NCBI GenBank assembly: GCA_964059195.1
Contig: CAXKWD010000005.1
Span: forward strand, 43,415,825 to 43,479,824
Length of the DNA stretch: 64,000 bases
Reading direction: 5' to 3'
Source of the DNA: Ectobius pallidus
Taxonomy: Eukaryota > Arthropoda > Insecta > Blattodea > Ectobiidae
Made by a program: the position numbers and the translations under genes. The notes under the pieces were generated by a model. That model saw only the letters and a program-made list of their open reading frames with translations. It was not told where the DNA came from and made no database searches. This document shows, piece by piece, positions 31,399 to 44,479 of this stretch. Numbering within the stretch: the stretch's first letter is position 1; each line of letters starts with the position of its first letter.

Positions 31399-31585
31399 CC
31401 CAAGGCACCTTGGACATCAAAACCACATTCCCTGGCCTCGTGCATGGGATCTACCGACTGACAAGCTAGCTGGAGTCGAAGTCAGACCTTCATCAATTCT
31501 GGATCAACGATCCCTTCGACTACAAGGACTGCTCATCTTGGACCTTCAAACCACCCCATCAACGGCAACCGGCTTTAAGATATAA
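31396..31585. other. GC-richer orphan block upstream of the RTE-like fragment
   Basis: This 175-190-bp block is sharply richer in G+C than its neighbours and sits between a TA repeat and a LINE fragment. No frame, tRNA box or repeat partner explains it. It may be part of a retroelement's 5' region that was joined to the truncated 3' part. Confidence 0.4.
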
Positions 31586-31599
31586 ATAATATATATTTG

Positions 31600-32350
31600 A
31601 AGGATAATAAAACTAATGACAAACAGTACCGAAAAAATTATCAAGGTTAACAACGAAGAACTACAATATGTCAATGAATACATTTACCTTGGCCAAATTA
31701 TGTCATTCGGAAACGCCACCCGCAAAGAAGTTCAGAGACGCATCTCTACAGCATGGTCCAAATTCTGGAGTTTGAAATTTATTCTCACAAGTAAGGCCTA
31801 TAACATCAGATTAAAGAAAGACATATTGGACACTTGCATCTTACCCATCCTTCTGTACGGAGCCCAAACCTGGGCCCTGACAGTTAAAGAAAGGAAAATG
31901 TTAGAAACATGCCAGAGGAAAATGGAGAGAAAAATCCTAGATGTTAAACTCCAAGACAGAATCCGCAACGAAGACTTAAGGGCAATGACGAACATCAAAG
32001 ACATAACAACATCGGCCATATCTCTGAAAAGAAAGTGGGCAGGCCACGTCATGAGGATGGATCATAACAGATGGACGCATATAACAACAGCTTGGGACCC
32101 ACGAATCGGCCACAGAACAGTAGGACGACAGAAGAGAAGATGGGCAGAAGACCTAAAGCTTCACTTTGGGACAAACTGGACTACGAATGCCAAAGATCGA
32201 AGGAAATGGAGGCGACTGACAGAAGCAACATAGGAGGAATGAGGATCTTTCCCGCAGTGGCTAAGCGGGACTGCCGAAACAGCCACCTTGCCAGTCAAGA
32301 GGCCCTTGCCCCTTAGGGATGAAACGGGCTAATTCTAATTCTAATATATT
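31600..32350 (+). mobile_element. RTE-type LINE 3' end
   Basis: The fragment holds the reverse transcriptase C-terminal frame (31616-32233), a ~110-bp 3' region, and a short tandem tail of ATTCTA units ending near 32346. Simple-repeat tails in place of poly(A) are usual for RTE-clade elements. The 5' end is truncated. Confidence 0.75.
31616..32233 (+). pseudogene. RTE-type reverse transcriptase C-terminal domain
   Basis: A 205-codon frame without the catalytic palm. Recognisable blocks are YVNEYIYLGQIMSFGN, RRISTAWSKFWSLKFILTSK, LDTCILPILLYGAQTWALT, and RKWAGHVMRMDHNRW followed by GRQKRRWAEDL. This order (YLGQ, LYGAQTW, GHVMR, G-P--RW) is typical of RTE and related LINE reverse transcriptases often seen in insects. 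The frame is uninterrupted, so the copy is relatively young, though 5'-truncated. Confidence 0.88.
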
Positions 32351-32534
32351 CATTCAAGGTGTCCTAAAATAAATACTTTTCCTGTTAGTAGACGATAATT
32401 TTAATATTTCGAGTTTATTCCGATTACACTCTCATATGAAAATTACTTGCTGTTAAAACTTGCTGGCGCTAGTACTACTAAGGGAGCGAAAATTACCTGC
32501 AATATTGATTTCATTTGTGTAATATATGTAATTA

Positions 32535-32735
32535 GACCGCCTGCGTGGTCTCGTGGTTAGCGTCGCTGGCTAAGGGTCAGCAGGTCCGAGTTCGATACCC
32601 GATAATTCATCGGATTTTTATGAGGTAGGGAGGTCTGGAACGGGGTACACTCAGCCTCGTGATACAAACTGAGGAGCTACTTGATTGAGAAGTAGTGGCT
32701 CCGGTTACAGAAACCATCATTAACGGCCGTTTTTT
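32535..32735 (+). repeat. tRNA-derived SINE (family S2, copy 1)
   Basis: The head carries TGGTCTCGTGGTTAGCG (A-box region) and GAGTTCGATACCC (B-box). The body has GAGGTAGGGAGGTCTGGAAC, GGGGTACACTCAGCCTCGTG and GAGGAGC. It is similar throughout to 33945-34110. Confidence 0.8.
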
Positions 32736-33630
32736 AGGTTTTTTGTCCAAAATATCGTTTTCGGGTAGAATAATTGGTTTAATAAATTTGAATGTTCTAC
32801 ATAGGATTCAATACATAATACTTGTAAAGTTTAACTTAACAAAATTGACTTAAATTTGTCTAAACTTGCTTTAGGACAATTGAAGAAAGAAAGCATAAAC
32901 AATCAAAATTAGCAGTGAAAATAAGATTGCCTCACATTTCCTGATTCCAGTATATCACTAAATATCTTTCAAGAATCTCAACTGTGAAGTTCTTCCTGTT
33001 ATCTCTTAGTTATTAGTTAATACTGTATCTAGACACTACCCTTCTCAGGATTCAAATCCGATGCTTCAAATTTAGTGAGTAAAATACTTTATGGTTGGAT
33101 GTTGTTAATGTGAAAATGATTATTTTCCTTTCTTCGGTTGTTACGCATGCTAACCGCACAACAGATCAACTAGGGACAAAAACTTCCCCCTGTTCTAGAA
33201 AGGTAAATAATACTTACGTGTTTCTGGCAGGCTTGACAAAATATTACTTTGCCATCTGTAGTGAAATTAAGGTCGTCGCCAATCCACTGCCATAATAAAC
33301 TCGATTTCATTCGTTTCGGCATAATTAACATGTCTTCTTAAAACTCACAGTGTGACCACTCAGTATGAATAACAGGGAAGTAATAAAGGCAAACAAGGGC
33401 TTTAAAAAACAGAAATCTATATCCTTGTTCATACACGGCAACAATGGTTGTTCGTACGAATATTTTAATAGGAATACGCCGGTACTCTTTACACTTCCTC
33501 TCTAGATACTGTCCATCCTAGACGACAATGGGTTGAACGAAAGGCTGGTGGTATTAATTTCAACCCGACAAAATTTGTCTCTCCGCAAAATATCCATTTC
33601 TCAACTGACAAACAAAAAAAGACAAAAAAA
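32736..33630. other. intergenic, nothing recognised
   Basis: AT-rich. No supported gene. Confidence 0.4.
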
Positions 33631-33631
33631 G

Positions 33632-33822
33632 CATCCTAAATTAGATATTTTAGGTTTTATATCCCGTTTAGGTGCATTTAGGTTTTTATACCCCATTTAG
33701 GTATTTTTAGGTGCCATAGAATTAATGTGGGTGAATCCTATGGACATGATTCGAAAAAAGTGTATGAGCGCTTTTTGTTTTGGAAATAAGGAAAAAAATA
33801 GGTAAAAACCTAAGAATCCGGT
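33632..33822. mobile_element. hAT terminus, solo end
   Basis: The right edge, read inverted, is AGGGACCGGATTCTTAGG, followed inward by repeated (T)TTAGGTTTTTAT / TAGGTGC words. The terminus resembles that of the 25341-26434 hAT (CAGGGCCCGGATTCT). No matching left terminus or TSD was found, so it is a fragment. Confidence 0.5.
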
Positions 33823-33944
33823 CCCTAATGATGACCATATGTCCTCAATCCTGCCATCTTCTACTATAGTTACGTGCTTGTTGTTTGCAATCGTGTCTTT
33901 CTTTTGATTATTGGATGAAGGAAATTTTGAAGTTAAAAATGTGT

Positions 33945-34140
33945 AGACCGCTGTTATGGTCTAGTGGTTATCGTTACTGACTGTAGGTTCGTAGGTTCGG
34001 GTTCAATATTCGGTATCTCGTTGGATATTTCTGACGTAAGGAGGTATGGAATGGGGTCCACTCAGCTTCGTGAGGACAATTGAGGAGCATATACCAGAGT
34101 TTTTCACTGTTTCTTGTAGGGGTCATCTGTCCACATACAA
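33945..34140 (+). repeat. tRNA-derived SINE (family S2, copy 2)
   Basis: The head has ATGGTCTAGTGGTTATCG (A-box region) and CGGGTTCAATATTC in the B-box position. The body matches copy 1 through GGAGGTATGGAATGGGGT, CACTCAGCTTCGTGAGG and TTGAGGAGC. Both copies lie on the + strand about 1.4 kb apart. Confidence 0.8.
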
Positions 34141-35934
34141 TCTGCTGCTTACCACCAGATTGTTTGAGGGGATGGGGAAATTTATTTCCAAGACTGCTTA
34201 GGATGGAACTGACCGAGGGGGTGGGATCGAAGGAGTAAAGGAAGTATTCGCGGGGGCTTTTCAGCTGTATATAGGATGATGAGTAAAATATATTTTTTTT
34301 TATAATTATGTTGGTGTGTAAGGGTATTGTTGGTGTATTGGTTGTTTTAGGTGCAGTGTGTGTATGAAGTTTTGTTTGTGTGTTGTTAGTTTTAACTGTT
34401 CCTCTGGGTGTTAGTTTTAGGTGTTCGAATGTGTGTTATTGTTTATAAATTTAGGTTATCGCACCTTAGTGATAGGGAAGGGTCAAGGAAGAAATAGGCC
34501 TATTGTTTTGCTGCATATGTGCTCATGAATCTACCCTGTTAGCTATTTGAAAATCAAGTGCTTTATACGGAGTTGGTAACAAAAGAAGGAAAGGATATGA
34601 AAATTTACGACCTCTACTATCTTAGGGAGCAGTTGATTTTGATGATGGGATATTCCATATCTAGGCAAACTACCTATAAAACGGCGCTCTCCAGAGTGTG
34701 GGAACCAACTTCCCAATCTCTGTGCAAAGCACGTAAAGGAAAAGTTGTTCAGAATGAAGAAAAGGTCTTTTCAGGATTTTACAAGCAAGTGCTCACACTG
34801 AAGTCTTCGCTAAAAGGTAATCGATACAGTAATAATAAAACATCCATGGAAAGAATACAACTACGAAATGAAAACTAGCCAAAATAATTGCGATTTTGAT
34901 AACTAACAACTCTACCACTGATGGTATTGTAAAACATACTTGTACATTCTTGACCATTAATTACATGTAGTCTAGGTACAGAAACGAGTTGTAGGCCTAT
35001 TCGACCCTGAAATTAGATAACACCAGAAATACTGTTTAGAGTCTTTTGATTCAAAACATACTACTCCGAAATCCGTAGCCTACCATCCCATCAATATACC
35101 ATTCATCTTAGTATTTTAACTTCATTAACAGATGGGAGGATTCGGAGTTTGTGGTCAGCATCCCGACCGACTTCTATGGCACGAAATATGGCGATGTATT
35201 TTTCTTTGTGTTAATAGTAGCCTACTTTACATGGAGAAACAATGTTTTCGCGATTTTATTGAAAACGACTTTATTCTTTTGGTTAAATCCAGTAAAAAAA
35301 TCTGTAACTACTAGTACTAAGACCTAAATCAGTTATTGAGCATGTTTCATTAAGATTTTCAGAGAAATAAGTTGAAGAACTCGTGTGTGATTGCTACTCT
35401 ATAGGTTATGTGCTTAAAATAGAACATTATGTAATTACAACATGTTTTCATGGGTCTAAAGTCTGCTATCTTTTCGTGAATTTTCGTACAAAACTCGAAA
35501 ATCCCAATGTTCAGGGGAACACAGAATCTTTCCCGCATTAAAAATGCCATTTCTAAACCACTTGGCTGTTTTTTTGGCAAATCATACCTGAAACTACGTT
35601 TTTATGCATACATTTGAACATGTGCTACCTTTGTTACCCCGAGAATGTCTAATTGATTATCGATTTCTCACCAATCTTCGCCAACATCTTCTCGTTCATC
35701 ACCACTCCATCATCTCTTATTGCTGCCTATAGTTTCACCATGAAGTGAACTAAACACTATAATTTGTATATCCCATGAAAAGTCAAGGGTCATGCTCCAT
35801 TCTGCTGGCTATGATGTTGGACCTGTCTGGAAAGATTGCATCCAAGAACTGGAAAACAAGTAAATTAGTCCCCATTGTCAAGTGCTGTCCGTCTTGTTGA
35901 AATTCGTGTAGCCTAACTAAGATGTAACGATAAG
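34141..35934. other. intergenic with one unrecognised 106-codon frame
   Basis: The + strand frame at 34558-34878 is lysine-rich and shows no family motif. Without splice sites or similarity I do not call it a gene. The rest is AT-rich and featureless. Confidence 0.35.
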
Positions 35935-36571
35935 CAGTGGTGTACCAAGGCTACTTGGCGCCCGAGGCTAATTAAATGGTAGTCGCCCCCTAACACTAAA
36001 AGGTTCAAGGTTCAACGAGTTTAATTTAAACACAGTTTAATGTTCACAATTATTTATTTTTAATAAGTAGTATGTTACTTTAACACATTATAAAGAGAAA
36101 AATATGAATGAAATAAAACTGTAAGTATTATAAGGTTATTTTGTTTGAAAAAATAAAAAATAAAGAGAAAAGAAGTTTCAGAGTCATAACAAAGATTTGA
36201 AAATGTGCCTTCCGGCCTTGATTATTGCAAACTTATTTATAATAGAGTTGAAGTCTATAGTAGCAGCCACATCACGTTCAATTGATAAAATTGCTAAATT
36301 ACACACTAAATTACACTGTGTGCTCGGCGCCCACGACCTTTTTCGTATTGTCTATGAATAGCTTAAAACGAAACGTTTATTTCATTTCTAAATAATATTA
36401 CTGCGGTATTTAACAAATTATTAAAGAAAATTTGACCAATAAAACCTTATATTTTACCTGAAAAGATTATTTTTTCTTAAACTAAAAAAAGACGTTTTTC
36501 AATTTTGGCGCCCCCTTCTTTACGGCGCCCGGTGCGGCCGCCCCGTTCGCACCCCCCTTGTTACGCCACTG
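35935..36571. mobile_element. non-autonomous hAT with 8-bp TSD (ACGATAAG)
   Basis: Termini are CAGTGGTGTACCAAGG (35935) and, inverted from 36571, CAGTGGCGTAACAAGG. A subterminal block with GGCGCCC is also inverted between the two ends. ACGATAAG is duplicated exactly at 35927-35934 and 36572-36579. The 637-bp interior is AT-rich and non-coding. Confidence 0.9.
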
Positions 36572-36579
36572 ACGATAAG

Positions 36580-39125
36580 CTACATCGTGTTCTAGTAAAT
36601 TGTTGCCATAACAATGAACTCAATTCTAAAAGGATGGACGGTCCAATAACCTTGAGTCCAAAAACACTACCTATGGGGAAAAAGCTCTATAAATTGGATA
36701 ACATAATGCTACATTTTTCACCTTCCTATCTAGCATTGCTTTTAAGATAATCGTCCCAGTAATCCCTGCAAAGCGGTCTTTTATTGCATCGAGAAATTGA
36801 ATTGTGCATGCTTAGGGCAGAGAAAGTTATGTAAGTGTATCATGTCATACTTTTAAAAAATTTCAATTGTGATACAGGTTGTATGCATTACTTATTTATT
36901 TCCCATAAGATACTTTCGTTTTGTGAGATCGAACATAGTGGAATGGCATTGTCATAATCTTTAAAAACTTTTGCAAATAACTCTCCAAGTGCAATAATTC
37001 TATGATTTCTTTTTACATCTTTTTGTAAAATGTTTTTATCGACCGTTCACCTACGTGAGTAGCATTATGCTTTTATGGAGATAGGAACAAGAAGAACATG
37101 GAGCTAATTAAGGAAACATCAGCTCCAAGACAGCAAATTTATGTCGCGAACTTCTTATCGCGGTCTGCATTGCTATTCTACGCGAATAACATTACTATGG
37201 GTAAGCCTGTTTGATTAATTATACCAATATACTACTACTCCCAGAACCAATTAAATTTTCTTGCACCACCCAGATCTTCTATTAAATGACAATCTTATTC
37301 CACAATATTGTACTTTCATATTAAATTGTCTCTACGGCTGCAATTGTATTCTGTGTCCATGTATAATGAACTAATCTTCCATGCCACTGCGCCGTGCAAG
37401 AACAATCTACAGATATGTATCATTGTTTTATTGGTGTCTTATCTTAACAATTAATTTATTAATTTCACCTATTGCATTATCTAGGGAGTGTGTTCATAAT
37501 GATTACCACTAAAGCGGGGGAGAGAGAAATTTCATTTTAGTACAGTAGCAGCGTCATTCATCTAATAGCGTAAGAAACTAAAATTACGAAACTGATTACG
37601 TCATTCCCGTTCTGTTACAGACTACAACTGTTGCGGGTTTATAATGTAGCGCTTCACGTACATCATCTGCTGCTGCTAGAGTGAGTTCAGAAATAAAAAA
37701 GGAAGCAGATGAATAATGGATCAAATACCAGCAAAGAAGGAATTGTGTTACCTTTGTTATGGAACATCTTTGCAACTGCTTTATGTTAGCTGATTCCACG
37801 GTGCTGATTCCATTTTTATTATGAATCTTTCTAAGAAGTTAAAAAGGGTAATGAATTAATCCACTTGTGAACTTTAATTTAATATAATATTTTAGGAACA
37901 TGGAAAAGGAAGCAGACAGTCATAGCTCTCAATTATTCGTTCTTTTACAGAATTCATGATATAAAAAGAGACGCTTATTCATTCAGACATGTTACATTTC
38001 TTTGCAAACTAGAATTTTTAACATCGTAAGTTAATTAGAATAATACTTTGTATTAAACAACTTTTTTGTCTCATCAAATAGAAAAGAATGCTATATTGTT
38101 ATAAATATACAATTACATATAATTACAAATCATTTGTTACATAGAGTGTCCTTTTATGTGTTTTCAACTGAGAAACGCCCACATTACATGCGAGTGCACA
38201 CACACAGAAAATAGAAGTGTAACTATTGCATTTAAGAACTGTACTAACTGTAGAATTTCCTTCCATTTGTATATATGTTTTTACTTACCGCACTAGTTAT
38301 TTTCTGATCAATTTGAGTATTGCGTTTTGCTTTTTCATATAGCAACCAGATTAGATGTGGGATTGCCAACTTACGATCCATAACAACGACATTGGTAAGT
38401 AGGCCTATTAGGAATTAGCCTAATCTCATCGCTAAGAAAATGACTTTTATATTTTCCACATGCAAGGTTAGGCAAGGTTAATACACTCGACCTTGAAATT
38501 CGAAATCAAGATTCAATCCGAAGTATATCATTTTAGGTACCTTAAATCCAAAACGAAAAACAATTTCACAGAACAAGTTTTGTAGACGTAAACATTTTGA
38601 TTCTCTGCCATCGCTGTGAATAGTATTCCTGTAGTATGTATTCTAACTTTATAGGTAACAAAACGAAATAACTTGTGACTTTCACTTATTCTAACTGTGC
38701 ACTTTATTACAGCTTTTGCTACTTTAGATAAAAATTCAAAGTTTGACTTAAGAGTGTAATATTTAAAATATAGAATTTGTCTATATTGATTCATAACTCT
38801 GATTTGAAACTTTTTTTTTCATAATGAAAATGTCTGAACAGTTTAGTTAGGGACGCGAGCTCACGGCGAGGGAGATTCGTCGTAAGATCTCACTCCACAT
38901 TCCGTTCATGTACACAACACGAAGTCAGTTCCGTACAGTCACAAGCTGCATCAGTAGAGTAGCAATATAATTTGAAGGTTTAAAGTATTATTTTAGTAAA
39001 GAAAATGCAATTGGTAAGCTAACATTTAGTGATGTCAGTATAACAATCCTTCTCCATACTAAAACATACCTTGAGATTGAAGGGAATTTTCACTGGGTCT
39101 TGGCACGATTAGTAGATCTTTGGGA
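36580..39125. other. intergenic, no gene seen
   Basis: AT-rich. A short segment at 36810-36870 (AGAGAAAGTTATGT...ATCA) resembles 42785-42840 and may be an old dispersed repeat. No coding exon is supported. Confidence 0.4.
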
Positions 39126-39129
39126 CCTC

Positions 39130-40180
39130 TTGTTTTCCAGTAGTCTGGTTCAAAAGTAGTATTCACCAAACGTAAAGTTAAAACTTAATGGTAATAACCT
39201 ATGTTGCATCGTGTTTATTTTAATTTGATTCGTCTTGGAAAATAACTGTTTAATGGAATTGACCGCCTTTACAATGCACATAACACGTTTCATATTTGCA
39301 GACGCTGCACATAGATTCGCTCGATCAACAATTTTGGACTTTAAGTCCTTTATATCCACGCCAGTTTCATTTACATAAATCTTTCAATCCTCCATCAAAA
39401 TCGTTCACATTTCCTATCATTGCAGGTGCTCGATCAGTGGATACTAAAACTTTTTTACCACGTGACAGTTCAAATTTTTTTGGTAACATAGAAAACTGCC
39501 TCAAATAAATCAATGCCATGTGTATGATCTTTAAGTGGTACCGTATCTAGAAACTCTTCTCTCACATGCGTGTGATCATCAGCACCTCCGAAAAACATAG
39601 ATAATTGAAAAGTTCATTATGTTTACTCTCATCCAGTGCTAAGGTCTAACACTTCATAGTTACTACTTTATTAATTAATTGTGACTCTACATCAGAACTC
39701 AGTTCCACTATTCTGTAAGCAACTGTGTGAGGTGACAGACTGATACATTTAAATTGTTCGACTATGGGCAAACATCTTCTGCAGCTAAAACTAAACAGTC
39801 TTTAACATTCTTCCCATTGTGGTTTCATTTGTCCGCAATATATTTAGAAATGTGGTAGCTTAACACACCAATAATTGTTTTACTGTGGCTTTTTTTATTA
39901 TTTTGTTCGATTCTGTGTTTTGCCTTTTTAGCTTTTCAACAACTGCTTCATCTCATAGATAATTCTGATGTTAATGCAAAGTTACTTATATTACGCTGAT
40001 CGTTACATTTCTTAGTAAAGAATCATTTGTCGCAGCTAAAAATTAATGCATAAGTTCATTTCGTAATTTATTACATACAGCTTATAAGAAAACAATACCT
40101 GAAACTATACTTTTTCCAAGATTCGTATTGAAGTGTCGTCTGAGGTTGAAATGCAAAAGAAAGCAACTGTTGCACAACAT
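39130..40180 (-). pseudogene. GTF2IRD2/ZBED-type hAT transposase, decayed
   Basis: Read on the minus strand through several frames: a N-terminal zinc-finger-linker relic, KDCLVLAAEDVCP, a block around SLSPHTVAYRIVE-like sequence, LALDES, then KKVLVSTDRAPAMIGNV, and finally KAVNSIKQ. LALDES and STD-APAM correspond to the first catalytic-region motifs of hAT transposases related to GTF2IRD2 and ZBED5. At least six stops or frame changes break it. No termini were delimited. Confidence 0.72.
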
Positions 40181-40184
40181 ATCA

Positions 40185-43100
40185 AACAAAACGCATTTTC
40201 ATCTTGTTGAATAAAAAAAATGTAATTCCCGATCTTTATGGAAATAATAGTTTTTCTTTGGCTGCGCCCTACTTCTTAGCAGTTAGATAAAGGTAACGTA
40301 CTGACTGCTTCCACGCTCCGTAGAGGTGCGCTAAGCGGGTTCTGGACGCCGGTGGAAAGGGTAACGGAGGGGAATTCTTCTGGTACTCAGTGAGTACTCC
40401 TGAGTTAAATAACCGTCTCGTTAATAACGTAAAACGTTATGTATCACAAGGCTTCGAATGGTAATACAGGAATTGAAAACTCATGTTTAGTGTGACATGT
40501 ACACAGCATGACATCACTGTGTGTGGAGAATCACTCCACAGCATAAGCAGTGTGCGACTCAAGTGCATCTATTGCCGGCTATAGTCTGCGCGAATATGAT
40601 AAAATGACAATTTATTTACACTCATAAACATCACTGGTCACCATTCATGTCTAGAATATAAATCGGAGGTAATTTATTTGACAATGCCTTTATTATAAAA
40701 GAAATACGGAACATCTTATCTCTACCAAATTATACCTGAGGACATTTTTGTTGCCATGCTTGATGTCACCCACATCTTCGTATAGTACATGCCTAGTGAA
40801 CCTAACCGTTCCCTGCATAAACATTCGAAGCTTGTATACCACTATCTCCGTTGGGAGGAAGGCACAGTCCACTTTATTCCGTCAGAATGTAAAGCAAGAA
40901 AATAGTAAATCACTGAAGAGGATAATTCGATATTCCCAGAAATCCGAGCTGAAAATTTTGAATTAACAAAAATAAGAAATCATGCTTTATGCGAGGATAG
41001 ATACTTACCAGGAACACAGTTTGGGAATTCCCCATTCCCACCTCATTCCTACTCCTCCTTTTGCACCAACATAGTGACCCATTACCAAAACCATATCGGT
41101 TGGATGAGTGGATTTGCACATGTTTTGTTTTATTCATTATGAGTGGTGATAAAAATGCTAATCGAACAAACATATTTGTCTGCTTAAAAGTGAAGTTGGA
41201 AGCATCAGGAAGACTTCAGAAGGGTGAGATTAGAACCAGCTGAGCGTTATGTGGAACAGCATCCCGAGGGGACACCGTAACTACCAGTACTAATATATTA
41301 CTGAACATTTTTCATAAAGTTTCTCAGTATAAATATAGCTATTGAATTTATCTGTGATTTTCATTTTTATTTCACTACTTCTGAGCACTGTGAAGCGTTG
41401 GCAAAGAGAAGTAGTTGATGTTATTTTTCTTTTGATAGTGGAAGTGAAATTTATACAATAATTGATTGAGCTGTTCTCTTGCATTGAGGGGTGGAACCAC
41501 ATGAGTTCCGAAGCCTGAGTTCTTAATACAGACTTCACTCAGCTCTCATTATTTTTAATGCCTCAAAGTGGATCATTAGCGAAGAATCAGTAATGAGCTT
41601 TTCGCATCAGAGCGAATGAGAAGTGTTCTATCAATGACAGGCGAGGAAGTGACGAGGTGTGGCAGTAAAAAAAGTAGTCAAGCTATTCTCTTCAGCTTTG
41701 CAGCTGTATGGAAGATTTCTATAACAAAACGAAAACTGGTTATGAATTTTAATTTTAAACACCGATTAAACACATTATGCAGGTCTGAAGAGGAAAATAG
41801 TTTATTATGCAACAAGCCTATAATGGCAATTATTAATGTAAGAATGTGTTTATTAAACGAGAAACGCGAGTTTCATAATTTTCATACGAGGATCTTAATT
41901 AACAGTATAACGACTGTTTTTGTTCGACCATAATTAGTAACAATGTTTAAATTTTGAGATTTTAGATTCGCTCAACGAGCCCGCCATGACCTTAACATCA
42001 TATGGTTGTCGTAGTTCTTGTCCTCTACGAGAGACGCCAGCTAATGGCGTCGGTCAAATCGAAGCATAATTTTGGCAATTTCTTGAAACCAACGGATTTT
42101 GACAACACGAAATGAATTCAGTTTAGTATGATATAAAAATTAACAGGAACAGAATTTATTTTATTTTAGATACTGGTTATTTATTACGCAGTTTCCAGTT
42201 GCTACTCTCAAGGTCTCAGGTCGTTCCGCGTTCAATAATAATATATACCACACCGATGTCATAATGAAGAGCAGTTTCGAAATGAGTATCATGATATCAT
42301 TACGTCACATGTAATAAGCGTATTGTAGTATGGTCGAACGAGAAATAATTTTTAATCCATTTTTACTTCCTCTGCCCTTATCATAGGCACCATAGGTAGA
42401 GGAAGAATTATTGTTATCGACCCCCAAATTCGAAGTTGAGTTTTTAATATAAATACACTGTTTGGGGTCCCCTGAATTTAAAAATACTATTTTCGGAAAC
42501 ATGTCTGTGTTTGTGTGTCTGTGAACAGCCTAGCTCCAGAACGGAAAATCTTTGAAAAGATAATTTTGTGTTTGAGTTAGGTATCTTCTGAGGATGTGAA
42601 ACGAAGATAGGCGACGACTTTCCTTTATTTTAAACATAAACAATATTTCGTTTTTCGCGGTATTCTCGAAAAAGGCACTAACGGTTTTCTTTAAATTTTA
42701 TTCAAGACATTTGTTTCGAAAAAAGATTCTCTGAAGGGTAGAATGTGAAGTGAGAAAATTATATCTTTCTTGTTGAGGGTAGAGAAAGTTATGTGACTGC
42801 ATCACATTGTGCTTTATTTTCGTGGATTTCATTTTTCGTTAATTATTTTCACCAATGTAATACGTTGATAGCAACAGAATTTGTTAAAGCCCAGTATTAT
42901 GTAGTTCCCAAAGCCCTATGTGAACACTGTAAACAATACACTGTTGTCATGTGAACTAAATTATTTTTCATTTTTTCAATAAAATATTCTCAAGAAATTA
43001 TATAAATTTTCAAGAAAAGAAGTGACTTGTTTGAATTTTAATGTTGACCGCGTTACTTCCCGGGCTTAACTGGGTAAGTGTGGAAAATTTCGTGCAAATT

Positions 43101-43350
43101 GCTCAAGAAATGTAGATTTGTATAGGGAACGTACATACACAATAATAACTTATAGGCCTACACATTTTCGATTTTAAGTACGGTATATATTAGGTTATAC
43201 TAAATAGGCTATGTTTTTCCATCTTACACTCTCGCCATATGCTGCTGAAAAGTGAATTTACTACACAATATGGATATTTTTTACTAACTACTACTTGATA
43301 TCACGACAGTATAATGTAATATTACATACGATATCATGCTAATGCTATTA
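40185..43350. other. intergenic, no gene seen
   Basis: A GC-richer patch at 40300-40400 may belong to the flank of the hAT remnant. Minus- and plus-strand frames of 80-105 codons (40748-41933) have no recognisable motifs. The 42440-42900 part resembles dispersed repeat sequence. Confidence 0.35.
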
Positions 43351-44479
43351 AGTGCCAGAATGATATTTTCTAAGATTGTATGGTAGACGGGAAAAATATC
43401 TGTCCGTCGTGTACCTGTACGCGTGATAACTCGAATATGCTTTATAAGATTTTCATCAAATTCAGTATACGCACATAATAACGTCCATAGGACGAAGCTT
43501 ATTGATTGTGGACAAAATCGGTTGACCGGTACAGGAGTAACGTCCATTTAACGGTTTAAAAATAGCAAATAGCAACCATAAAGCCGTGTGGCTAACTCAC
43601 TCATTGACATAATTGTTTGTCCACTTCCAGATGAACCAGAAACACGAAAGCTGGCATACATATAACTAATAGCTTGAAACCGAAGGAAATATTCTAAAAC
43701 GATCCGATTTTTTAACATTTTACCCCTGAAAAAATTATAAATGGCAGGTGCAACTTTAAAGTCTGTGTAGACCTTCTTGGAGGCTTGTCATAGCTAAACG
43801 GTAAGTCGTACAAAAATTGATTGCACCAGCAGTAACGGATTTTGAGAGATCCACAAGTTTGGTTCTTTGAATTTTTGTATATTTAAATAGGTTAGGCCTA
43901 TATCTTAGATTGAGTTAGTTTTTATTTTTATTTTAAGCAAATTTAGCATATTTCCCTCATATTATGTAATTTTTGACACACTTATAGGACCGATAGAATC
44001 GTAAAATTTGGCAGGAATATTGGCACATACAACAGTCATAAGCGTGAAAATTTTGGTGTTTCTAGCTTCCCCCATAAAAATGAAAAACTGTCTGGATAGC
44101 CGTGACGTCACTCTCATCCACTTATTAACATTGATGCTTAATCACTACCAGATGAACATAAACTTAAAATTTGGCAAACTGTTAGTTCCTAGCCTATAAC
44201 CGATGGTAAAATTCCAAACAGTTCAAAATTTTAATTTTATCCTTTAAAATAAACTTTGAAATTTGTTCACTACTTATTTGTCCAGCTTTAGATTTGTTAA
44301 CAAAAATAAAGGAATAGGCCTATTATTGACTTGAAGAATTTGTTGTCAATTCGTTCTATTGATATCCTAGTTAACTCACTTATTCCTTCACACATGATTA
44401 TCAAACTTTCTTTCAAACAAAACCGTTGTCTAAAAATTAGTGGTTTCTGATATATGGCCGATTAACTCCAACTGGCACT
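43351..44479 (+). mobile_element. unclassified non-autonomous TIR element (AGTGCCAG family, copy 1)
   Basis: Starts AGTGCCAGAATG and ends ACTGGCACT, a short inverted terminus. Similarity to 52818-53866 runs along the whole length in the same order: terminus, a short TCCG-like tract, a GATAACTCGAATA module, the CCACTTCCAGATGA and AAATTTGGCA modules repeated twice, then CACTTATTCCTTCACA and the terminal block. No long ORF is present. Flanks (CTATTA left, TTGTTA... right) do not form a clear TSD. Confidence 0.72.

Noticed and set aside
33100..33632. Left terminus for the hAT end at 33822
   Set aside because: No CAGGG-CCGGATTC-like start or 8-bp duplication could be found to the left; kept as a solo end.
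34558..34878. 106-codon + strand frame, lysine-rich
   Set aside because: No family motif and no gene context. Could be an old transposon piece, but nothing supports it.
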